A stretch of 10,531 bases of DNA from Candidatus Andersenbacteria bacterium RIFCSPHIGHO2_02_FULL_45_11 (GTDB lineage: Bacteria > Patescibacteriota > Andersenbacteria > UBA10190). Position numbers and translations under genes: made by a program. The notes beneath the pieces are model-generated. The model ran no database searches. It was not told the origin of the DNA and was given only the letters and a program-made list of their open reading frames with translations. Of the stretch, positions 6,023-10,531 are shown piece after piece. Where the stretch lies: assembly GCA_001817055.1 (NCBI GenBank), contig MHHP01000026.1:6332-16862 (forward strand). The letters run 5' to 3'. Every line of letters starts with the position of its first letter. The stretch's first letter is position 1.

Positions 6023-6838
6023 CGTTGCTAAAATATCCGAAAGAGATGGTGGGAGTTCTTCAATACGCACCAGCGATGCTTGGCTTACAACATCATATAG
6101 ACTAGGTAGGTAGCGAGAATTGCGCAGCGTAATCCGGATCCGGTTGCCGTCAAACTGGTCTGTTGGCAATAGTCTCACTTCCAACACCCCTGGGTGCGCA
6201 CGAAGTTTTCGTAGCAAATCATACCGCAAACCTTCCACCCATGCATCAACGATACGCGCAACGCCCGTATCGTGCGCAATAGATTCGCGAGTTCCAGTAT
6301 GTGCAAGGGAGGACTTATGCAATAAATAAATCGGCAATTCAAGTCGCTCTGCAATATCAACATTTCGCGTTGCAATGATAGCGCATCTGCCTGCAAACAC
6401 GGTTGCTGACAGTTTTTTTATCTCACCTGCACCAAGAACATCGGCAACATCGTCTAGCAAAATCACGGGCGCATCAGAGCTTACGGCACGCCCTAGTTCT
6501 TTTCGTACCCGTTCGCTGGTAGAACAGCTGCTCTTGCCTGCATGCTCCGCAGATACATATCCGAGTTTTGCACTAGGATTAGCTTCTGGTTTTTTTCCGT
6601 TTACAATAATAGTCCCTTCATGGGGAATATGTGCGCCACACATAAGGCGTAGAAGCGTAGATTTTCCAGATGCACTTGGACCAAACAGAACAATGTGGTC
6701 TTTTGCGTGCAACGATAAGCTCACGTCATTCAATACCATATTCGAATCAGATTGTTTCGAAGAAAATAAGGCACTCATGCCTTTAGCAGGCGAGTACCCG
6801 GCATATACGTGACGAAATTCAACGAACGCCGAATCCAT
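6014..6838 (-). CDS. Degenerate ABC ATPase-like protein
   Basis: Related to ABC transporter ATPases of the ABC-2 export type, but several catalytic parts are lost. Walker A is perfect, GPSASGKST (53-61). Walker B PVILLDD (124-130) has Asp where the catalytic Glu is usual. Only about 70 residues separate them, against about 110-120 normally. The Q-loop, helical subdomain and LSGGQ signature are not recognisable, and the switch His is Arg158 (IIATRNVD). The C-terminal 80 residues, ending ELPPSLSDILATLS, resemble the domain found after many ABC-2 ATPases. It probably binds nucleotide but may not hydrolyse it in the usual way. No permease lies beside it. A GTG at 6844 would add two residues; ATG 6838 is preferred because it lies 6 bases after TGG-TATAGT. 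Confidence 0.75.
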   Translation of the reverse strand: MDSAFVEFRHVYAGYSPAKGMSALFSSKQSDSNMVLNDVSLSLHAKDHIVLFGPSASGKSTLLRLMCGAHIPHEGTIIVNGKKPEANPSAKLGYVSAEHAGKSSCSTSERVRKELGRAVSSDAPVILLDDVADVLGAGEIKKLSATVFAGRCAIIATRNVDIAERLELPIYLLHKSSLAHTGTRESIAHDTGVARIVDAWVEGLRYDLLRKLRAHPGVLEVRLLPTDQFDGNRIRITLRNSRYLPSLYDVVSQASLVRIEELPPSLSDILATLS

Positions 6839-6844
6839 CTGCAC

Positions 6845-6853
6845 ACTATACCA
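6845..6853 (-). promoter_or_regulatory. Extended -10 of the ABC-like gene
   Basis: Minus strand: TGG-TATAGT, then GTGCAG, then ATG at 6838. The 6-base gap would put the transcript start on the A of ATG and make the upstream GTG part of the promoter spacing. Confidence 0.55.
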
Positions 6854-6868
6854 TAAAATTTTCAGCTA

Positions 6869-6896
6869 TTGATTTTTCGCACAAAAGTACTATAGT
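6869..6896 (+). promoter_or_regulatory. Promoter of the 76-residue cysteine-rich gene
   Basis: TTGATT (6869-6874), 16 bases, TATAGT (6891-6896). The predicted start near 6903 gives a leader of about 60 bases. It diverges from the ABC-like gene promoter. Confidence 0.5.
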
Positions 6897-6963
6897 AATC
6901 GCGCTTGTCCAAACGGGAGGATAAGCTTCGTTATTTTCAAACACGAAAATTGGAGTTTCAAAC

Positions 6964-7194
6964 ATGCCAGTACACGCTGCATGCAAACACGCGCGCACGA
7001 AGAGCCCCGGCGTAGTTTCCATGACCGGAATCGAACGAGTCTGTCCGAATATTGAATCTAGTACTTGTGCCGACGGAGAAAATGGTCGAGTTGCCGGCAA
7101 CAGACAGATTTGCACAAAGTGCTCACATCGCGATGGACTTTGCTCCGTCTGCCTGAAGGAGCTAGTCCCCAATCCAGAACTTGTCGAAGTTTGA
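6964..7194 (+). CDS. 76-residue cysteine-rich protein, probable zinc binding, unknown
   Basis: No family was recognised. Cysteines lie at 7, 27, 35, 50, 53, 60 and 63. The block CTKCSHRDGLCSVC (50-63) has the CxxC-x6-CxxC spacing of a small zinc knuckle, and His4, His9 and His55 are further possible ligands. No signal peptide or membrane helix is seen. Support for the gene: GGAG (6952-6955) 8 bases before the ATG, a TTGATT/TATAGT promoter, and a strong terminator about 28 bases after the stop. The opposite-strand frame at 6846-7235 lacks these signals. It might be a nucleic-acid or metal-binding protein, but no function can be assigned. Confidence 0.65.
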   Translation: MPVHAACKHARTKSPGVVSMTGIERVCPNIESSTCADGENGRVAGNRQICTKCSHRDGLCSVCLKELVPNPELVEV

Positions 7195-7222
7195 AAAAAA
7201 GAGAACGCCCAGTATCCCGATC

Positions 7223-7260
7223 GCCCTGCTGCCACATTGGCCAGGGCTTTTTTTATTTTT
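7223..7260 (+). terminator. Terminator of the cysteine-rich gene
   Basis: GCCCTG/CAGGGC plus inner GCCA/TGGC, with a 2-base bulge and a CAT loop, followed by seven Ts, an A and five Ts. Confidence 0.9.
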
Positions 7261-7272
7261 GCATATCCTTTG

Positions 7273-7343
7273 TTCCCGGGTTTGGATTCGAACCAAAATT
7301 AGCAGATTCAGAGTCTGCTGTCCTGCCGTTAGACGACCCGGGA
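7273..7343 (-). tRNA. tRNA-Gln, anticodon CTG
   Basis: Minus-strand cloverleaf: acceptor TCCCGGG/CCCGGGA with the U1-A72 start typical of tRNA-Gln, D stem GTCT/GGAC, anticodon stem GCAGA/TCTGC with loop CTCTGAA (CTG at 7309-7311), T stem TTTGG/CCAAA with loop TTCGAAT, discriminator A. All stems pair, with one G-T pair in the D stem. CCA is not encoded. A loose promoter may lie upstream on the minus strand (TTGCAA, 16 bases, TACTCT). It diverges from the 68-residue gene and converges on the cysteine-rich gene. Confidence 0.95.
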
Positions 7344-7400
7344 GTATTAATGCAGAGTACTGAAAAACAGCCTTTTTGCAAGGAGGTTTAACATTTTTCG

Positions 7401-7409
7401 TGATATAAT
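7401..7409 (+). promoter_or_regulatory. Extended -10 of the 68-residue gene
   Basis: TGA-TATAAT, a consensus extended -10, ends 6 bases before the ATG at 7416. This is the clearest leaderless-type start in the window. The GCAAGGAGGT stretch at 7378-7387 is about 30 bases from the ATG and cannot serve as its ribosome binding site. Confidence 0.65.
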
Positions 7410-7415
7410 TTTCGT

Positions 7416-7622
7416 ATGAGTGAGAAAAAGATTACTACATGTGATTGCGGATGCAAAAAACTAGCTATAGGTCGTAAGTCGGGGGGTTGGTTTAACCTGG
7501 ACCAAGGCTATGGTTTTTCTATGGATAAAAACTCAACCATAAAAGGCACGCTCAATTTTTCGTCATTGGAATGCTTGCAAAGATGGATTGCTAACAAAAC
7601 TAAAAAGTCGAAGGTAAAATAA
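7416..7622 (+). CDS. 68-residue protein with CxCxC motif, unknown
   Basis: No family was recognised. Cys9, Cys11 and Cys13 form CDCGC near the N-terminus, and Cys53 lies in SSLECLQRWI, which looks like the second half of a zinc site in a small treble-clef or ribbon fold. The middle is aromatic and polar (GGWFNLDQGYGFSMD). The C-terminus is basic (NKTKKSKVK), which would suit nucleic-acid contact. It has its own -10 box and terminator, so it forms a single-gene unit. Function cannot be assigned. Confidence 0.75.
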   Translation: MSEKKITTCDCGCKKLAIGRKSGGWFNLDQGYGFSMDKNSTIKGTLNFSSLECLQRWIANKTKKSKVK

Positions 7623-7633
7623 TTTGCAAAGAG

Positions 7634-7664
7634 AAAGACCTAGCGAAATTTCGCTAGGTCTTTT
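7634..7664. terminator. Bidirectional terminator between converging genes
   Basis: A perfect 30-base palindrome at 7634-7663 centred on GCGAAATTTCGC, ending TCTTTT on the plus strand and CTTTCTCTTT on the minus strand. It sits between the 68-residue gene (+) and the zinc-ribbon gene (-) and can stop both. Confidence 0.9.
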
Positions 7665-7691
7665 GAAAAATGACTTGGGAATCGGCGCACA

Positions 7692-7952
7692 TCAAATGTC
7701 ATCACGAACCGATCCTCCGTGATACTCACGATCGGACCTTCTGTCGCAGTCCAAATCCTCGTCATCTTCAACTATTGGTGTGCCACCTAATAACTGAGAC
7801 GATCGATAACTCCGATCTTTGTACTCACTACTTGCAAATCGAGTGGGGCCCTGATCGCCGCCAACTCGACATTTGATACAGATTTGATCTTTTGCTTTCG
7901 TATCGCGACCACAACCAATACAACCTCTAAGTTCGGTTTCTTTTTGAGCCAC
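7692..7952 (-). CDS. 86-residue zinc-ribbon protein, unknown
   Basis: The N-terminus carries CIGCGRDTKAKDQICIKC (11-28), a CxxC-x10-CxxC zinc ribbon. The rest is polar and probably disordered: an acidic patch (VEDDEDLD) followed by an Arg/Asp-rich tail ending RDDI. No family was recognised. Start is GTG at 7952-7950, chosen because AAGGAG (7966-7961) lies 8 bases before it. A TTGACA promoter about 80 bases upstream of the start and a shared terminator downstream complete the unit. It diverges from rpiB. A ribosome- or RNA-associated role is possible but only a guess. Confidence 0.7.
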   Translation of the reverse strand: MAQKETELRGCIGCGRDTKAKDQICIKCRVGGDQGPTRFASSEYKDRSYRSSQLLGGTPIVEDDEDLDCDRRSDREYHGGSVRDDI

Positions 7953-7960
7953 GGTTTTTT

Positions 7961-7966
7961 CTCCTT
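7961..7966 (-). promoter_or_regulatory. Shine-Dalgarno that fixes the GTG start
   Basis: AAGGAG on the minus strand, 8 bases before GTG 7952. No ATG lies at a suitable distance in frame. Confidence 0.7.
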
Positions 7967-8006
7967 GCTATGGATTTTGAGTTTTTGAAGAGAGCAATCT
8001 ATAATC

Positions 8007-8036
8007 CTTTTAGCATATAGTATTGCGATATGTCAA
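8007..8036 (-). promoter_or_regulatory. Promoter of the zinc-ribbon gene
   Basis: Minus strand: TTGACA (8036-8031), 18 bases, TAAAAG (8012-8007) preceded by TGC. The -35 is perfect and the -10 is weak. The leader is about 48 bases. Confidence 0.5.
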
Positions 8037-8057
8037 GTCTTTAAAACCATCCTCGCG

Positions 8058-8063
8058 TATAAT
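8058..8063 (+). promoter_or_regulatory. -10 box of the rpiB operon
   Basis: A consensus TATAAT ends exactly 6 bases before the rpiB ATG at 8070, without TGn or a clear -35. It would drive rpiB and rpe as a leaderless message. Confidence 0.6.
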
Positions 8064-8069
8064 TACTGC

Positions 8070-8528
8070 ATGACCATCTACATCGGAGCAGATCATCGGG
8101 GATACGCAATGAAGGAAGGGCTTGTGGCGTGGCTACGCGAACAAGGGCACGATATTCATGATATGGGCGCACTTGAAATTGCAGCTAATGACGACTATCC
8201 AGAATACGCGCAAGCTGTTGCGAAAGAAGTTGCTGATGACACCGAATCTCGTGGCATTGTGCTGTGCGGATCCGGTACGGGAGTTGCCGTTGCGGCTAAT
8301 AAAGTGAAAGGAATTCGGGCAGCATTGATACATGATGTAAATATTGCAAAAGCTGCGCGCAACGATGATGACATCAATATCCTTGCACTTGGCGCTGACT
8401 ATATATCTCTTGAAGACCTGCCTACCGGACAGGCAGGTGCGAAAAAAATTATTACTGTGTTTCTTGAAACGCCATTTTCCGGGGAGGAGCGGCATCTGAG
8501 GAGAATTGGAAAAATAGAAACGATATGA
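8070..8528 (+). CDS. rpiB: Ribose-5-phosphate isomerase B (RpiB/LacAB family)
   Basis: Interconverts ribose 5-phosphate and ribulose 5-phosphate in the cytoplasm. Family marks: GADHRGY (6-12), DDYP (41-44), and LCGSGTGVAVAANK (65-78) with the catalytic Cys66. ARNDDDINILALG (96-108) matches the RQHNDxNVLAFG region, but the ring-opening His of E. coli RpiB aligns with Asp here. Residues 117-123 (LPTGQAG) have no counterpart in E. coli RpiB and are encoded by a palindrome at 8416-8438, between SLED and AKKII. The end (TPFSGEERHLRRI) is normal. The stop overlaps the rpe start as ATGA. Rpe and split transketolase follow, so the product feeds the next enzymes. Confidence 0.93.
   Translation: MTIYIGADHRGYAMKEGLVAWLREQGHDIHDMGALEIAANDDYPEYAQAVAKEVADDTESRGIVLCGSGTGVAVAANKVKGIRAALIHDVNIAKAARNDDDINILALGADYISLEDLPTGQAGAKKIITVFLETPFSGEERHLRRIGKIETI
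8416..8438. repeat. Palindromic insert in rpiB
   Basis: Arms ACCTGCCT and AGGCAGGT surround ACCGGAC. It supplies the 7 codons LPTGQAG, a multiple of three, so the frame is kept. The arms match the htrA palindrome at 1034-1053, and both are read in the same phase (CTG CCT). Confidence 0.85.
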
Positions 8529-9229
8529 AAGCTCCCACCCCCTCCAGCTCCCCCTCGGGCAGGGGGAGAGACGTCGAAATTGTCCCGGCGATTTTACGCA
8601 AAACGTTCGAAAATATCGAAGAAGATTGGAATCGTGTAGTGCATCATGCAGAGCACATTCAGATTGATGTAACAGATGGAATTTTTGCAGGAGATGGAAC
8701 GTTTATAGACTTGCCTCGCTTAAAAAAACTGCCAATGCACGATAAGATTGAACTACACATGATGGTCCATAATCCCGCGGATTACGTAGACGACATCATT
8801 GAACTTAACCCTGCACGTTGTGTATTTCATATTGAGTCTTTTTTAGGAACAAGCGATTTGCCGTTTGTATATAACACGGTGGGGGAATACACCAGCTCTG
8901 AGATGGGCCTGGCAATTAACCCAGATACGCCAACAGAGCGTCTTACAGAGTATCTTCCTATTATTCAATATATTTTATTTATGGGGTATAACCCAGGCAG
9001 AGCAAATCAACCACTCAACCCCTTAGTAATTCCGAAAATAGCGACGTTCCATTCCACGTATCCCCATATACCCATTGCCGTAGACGGGCACGTAAGCAAG
9101 CAAACTATTGGCGAATATGCATCTGTAGGCGCAAGTGTGTTCTGCGCGAATACCGCGATTTTCGAACAAGGAGATCCAGGAGAAAACATCAAGCAGCTGG
9201 AACTTCTCGCACGTGCAGGTGAGCCGTAG
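8525..9229 (+). CDS. rpe: Ribulose-phosphate 3-epimerase-like protein
   Basis: Expected to interconvert ribulose 5-phosphate and xylulose 5-phosphate; TIM-barrel fold. Visible: VEIVPAILRKTF (strand 1), IQIDVTDG (45-52), ELHMMVHNP (76-84), FMGYNPGRANQPL (152-164, the PGxxxQ phosphate loop) and IAVDGHVS (184-191). Compared with E. coli Rpe, catalytic Asp48 and Asp187 and ligand His78 are kept, but the first metal-ligand His is Gln46 and the Ser of APSIL is Ala. Metal use or exact substrate may therefore differ. The first 16 residues (APTPSSSPSGRGRD) are an unusual tail encoded by a GC-rich palindrome. The ATG overlaps the rpiB stop, and no later in-frame start precedes VEIVP. Confidence 0.88.
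   Translation: MKAPTPSSSPSGRGRDVEIVPAILRKTFENIEEDWNRVVHHAEHIQIDVTDGIFAGDGTFIDLPRLKKLPMHDKIELHMMVHNPADYVDDIIELNPARCVFHIESFLGTSDLPFVYNTVGEYTSSEMGLAINPDTPTERLTEYLPIIQYILFMGYNPGRANQPLNPLVIPKIATFHSTYPHIPIAVDGHVSKQTIGEYASVGASVFCANTAIFEQGDPGENIKQLELLARAGEP
8548..8568. repeat. Palindrome in the rpe N-terminus
   Basis: Arms CTCCCCCT and AGGGGGAG (8 bases each) around CGGGC. It encodes part of SSPSGRGR before the first conserved strand. Its sequence differs from the htrA/rpiB palindromes, so it would be a second element type. Confidence 0.7.
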
Positions 9230-9235
9230 TATACT
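9230..9235 (+). promoter_or_regulatory. -10 box of tktN
   Basis: TATACT begins right after the rpe stop and ends 6 bases before ATG 9242. It could give a leaderless tktN-tktC message in addition to read-through from rpiB. Confidence 0.45.
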
Positions 9236-9241
9236 TACAAG

Positions 9242-10093
9242 ATGCACATGGAGGATGTGGGGGAACTTCAGCGAATGGCCAATGCCATCCGCAAAGATAT
9301 TATCAGCATGCTGGTTGAGGCGGGTTCTGGCCACAGCGCAGGTCCTCTTGATTTGGCAGACATTGCAACGGCGCTATATTTCAATGTCGCAAACATAAAC
9401 CCAAAAAAGAAGAATGACCCAGATCGCGACCGCATACACATCTCTTGCGGGCATACAGCACCTGTATGGTACGCAACGCTTGCACGCGCAGGATTTTTTC
9501 CTGTTGCCCAGCTTGCAACATTGCGCAAACTCGGGACGCGGCTGCAAGGTCATCTAGACCGCCTCACCACGCCCGGTGTCGAAAGCTCGGCCGCAAGTTT
9601 AGGCCAAGGCTTAGGAATTGCCTGTGGAGCTGCGTATGCCGGAAAGATTGATGGTAAAACGTATCAAACATATGCAGTACTATCCGATGGGGAACACGAC
9701 GAAGGCTCAACATGGGAAGCTGCTTCGTTTGCCGGGCATTATGGACTCTCGCATCTCACTGCAATCATTGATCGCAATAATATTCAGATAGATGGCCCCA
9801 CAGAATCAATCATGCGGAAAGAAAACTTGCGAGAAAAGTACGAAGCATTTGGATGGCATGTGATTGAAATCGACGGCCACAATATGGAGCAGATCATTGC
9901 CGCATGCAACGAGGCAAAGGCAATTGTCGAACATCCCGTCTGTATTATTGCCCACACGATTGCGGGCAAAGGCGTTGATTTTATGGAATACCGATACGAA
10001 TGGCATGGTATTCCACCCAACAGGCAGCAGGCTGCCACCGCATTGCGTCAGCTTCGCAGCTTAGATAGCAAGATATCGCCATCTGATTTATGA
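9242..10093 (+). CDS. tktN: Transketolase, N-terminal (thiamine diphosphate-binding) subunit
   Basis: One half of a split transketolase, which moves two-carbon units between sugar phosphates using thiamine diphosphate. Motifs: GSGHSAGPLDLADIATALYF (28-47), SCGHTAPVWYATLARAGFF (68-86), QGHLDRLTTPGVESSAASLGQGLGIA-type block (102-127), and the cofactor/metal motif SDGEHDEGSTWEAA...IIDRNN (148-180). Length 283 residues is normal for this subunit. The family's STGSLGQG and GDGE appear as SAASLGQG and SDGE, both conservative changes. The stop overlaps the tktC start as ATGA, so the two halves are made in step. An ATG at 9248 is an alternative start, but 9242 fits the -10 spacing. Confidence 0.93.
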   Translation: MHMEDVGELQRMANAIRKDIISMLVEAGSGHSAGPLDLADIATALYFNVANINPKKKNDPDRDRIHISCGHTAPVWYATLARAGFFPVAQLATLRKLGTRLQGHLDRLTTPGVESSAASLGQGLGIACGAAYAGKIDGKTYQTYAVLSDGEHDEGSTWEAASFAGHYGLSHLTAIIDRNNIQIDGPTESIMRKENLREKYEAFGWHVIEIDGHNMEQIIAACNEAKAIVEHPVCIIAHTIAGKGVDFMEYRYEWHGIPPNRQQAATALRQLRSLDSKISPSDL

Positions 10094-10531
10094 GTAACTT
10101 CATGAAAACAGCACACTTGTCACCAAGTACACTTCGGCACGATATCCATACTACTGCAACGCGCGATGGATACGGCCGGGCTGTTGTTGAATTAGGAGAA
10201 AAAGATGAGCGGATTGTCGTATTATGCGCAGACCTTACAGAATCCACGCGAAGTAATCTATTCCAACGCGAATTTCCCGAGCGCTTTATTGAGATGGGCG
10301 TAGCAGAGCAAAACATGACTGCCGTAGCAGTGGGGTTAGCACTAAATGGTAAAATTCCATTTACAGCAACATACGCCGTATTTTCTCCGGGCAGAACATG
10401 GGACCAAATCCGAATTTCTGGATGCTACAACAATGCAAACATTAAACTGATCGGAGCGCATGCCGGAATTTCCGTTGGGCCAGATGGCGCCACTCACCAA
10501 GCGCTCGAAGATATTGCACTCACTCGCGTAC
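10090..10531 (+). CDS. tktC: Transketolase, C-terminal (pyrimidine-binding) subunit, cut by window edge
   Basis: Second half of the split transketolase. The frame opens at ATG 10090, overlapping the tktN stop by 4 bases, and stays open for 147 codons to the right edge. Family marks: TATRDGYGRAVVELGEKDER, VVLCADLTESTRSN, the catalytic-Glu block FIEMGVAEQNMTAVAVGLAL, TYAVFSPGRTWDQIRIS, and IGAHAGISVGPDGATHQALED. The pyrimidine domain is nearly complete; the C-terminal transketolase domain lies outside. An in-frame ATG at 10102 is a weaker alternative start. With tktN, rpe and rpiB it completes a non-oxidative pentose phosphate set. Confidence 0.93.
   Translation, partial: MSNFMKTAHLSPSTLRHDIHTTATRDGYGRAVVELGEKDERIVVLCADLTESTRSNLFQREFPERFIEMGVAEQNMTAVAVGLALNGKIPFTATYAVFSPGRTWDQIRISGCYNNANIKLIGAHAGISVGPDGATHQALEDIALTRV

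Noticed and set aside
6839..6844. GTG start for the ABC-like gene
   Set aside because: It directly follows the -10 hexamer and could not be in the mRNA if transcription starts about 7 bases after it.
6846..7235. Minus-strand frame opposite the 76-residue cysteine-rich gene
   Set aside because: It runs over the terminator and the divergent promoter region, with no ribosome binding site or family motif.
7378..7394. GCAAGGAGGT as a ribosome binding site upstream of the 68-residue gene
   Set aside because: It lies about 30 bases from the ATG and upstream of the -10 box; the only nearby start would be an ATT codon of an 8-codon frame.
1..10531. CRISPR array, insertion sequence, phage or toxin-antitoxin module
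   Set aside because: No evenly spaced direct repeats, transposase, integrase or phage motifs were seen. The small membrane pair has no antitoxin-like partner.

Overview
The window looks like a stretch of a small, gene-dense bacterial genome using the standard code (RF2 is present and UGA ends several genes). Three things fit a Patescibacteria/CPR (Parcubacteria-like) organism: a transketolase split into two genes, a one-domain alkylguanine transferase, and short GC-rich palindromes read in frame inside conserved proteins. This lineage is an inference from gene style, not from a marker gene.

Layout. 1-853 (-): start of a secreted PKD-like surface protein that runs off the left edge. 924-2154 (+): an HtrA-type protease broken by one extra base at its active site, followed by a hairpin repeat and a minimal O6-alkylguanine transferase (2193-2453). 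2467-3198 (-): a coupled pair of tiny membrane proteins, then a 103-residue unknown protein with its own promoter, ribosome binding site and terminator. 3269-6022 (+): tRNA-Thr, prfB (RF2, with its autoregulatory +1 frameshift), ftsE and ftsX. 6014-6838 (-): a strongly degenerate ABC ATPase. 6964-7952: three different small cysteine-rich proteins around a tRNA-Gln, with two clear terminators. 8070-10531 (+): rpiB, rpe, tktN and tktC, the non-oxidative pentose phosphate steps, mostly joined by ATGA overlaps.

The most striking global signal is how genes begin. Nine genes that start a transcription unit have a -10 box, usually an extended TGn box, ending only 6-8 bases before the ATG. Transcription would then start at or next to the start codon, giving leaderless mRNAs. 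Only three genes, all small and of unknown function, have the textbook set of -35, -10, leader and Shine-Dalgarno. Internal operon genes mostly start by ATGA stop/start overlap.

The second signal is a family of short inverted repeats lying in frame inside htrA, rpiB and rpe, resembling the protein-inserted palindromes known from Rickettsia.
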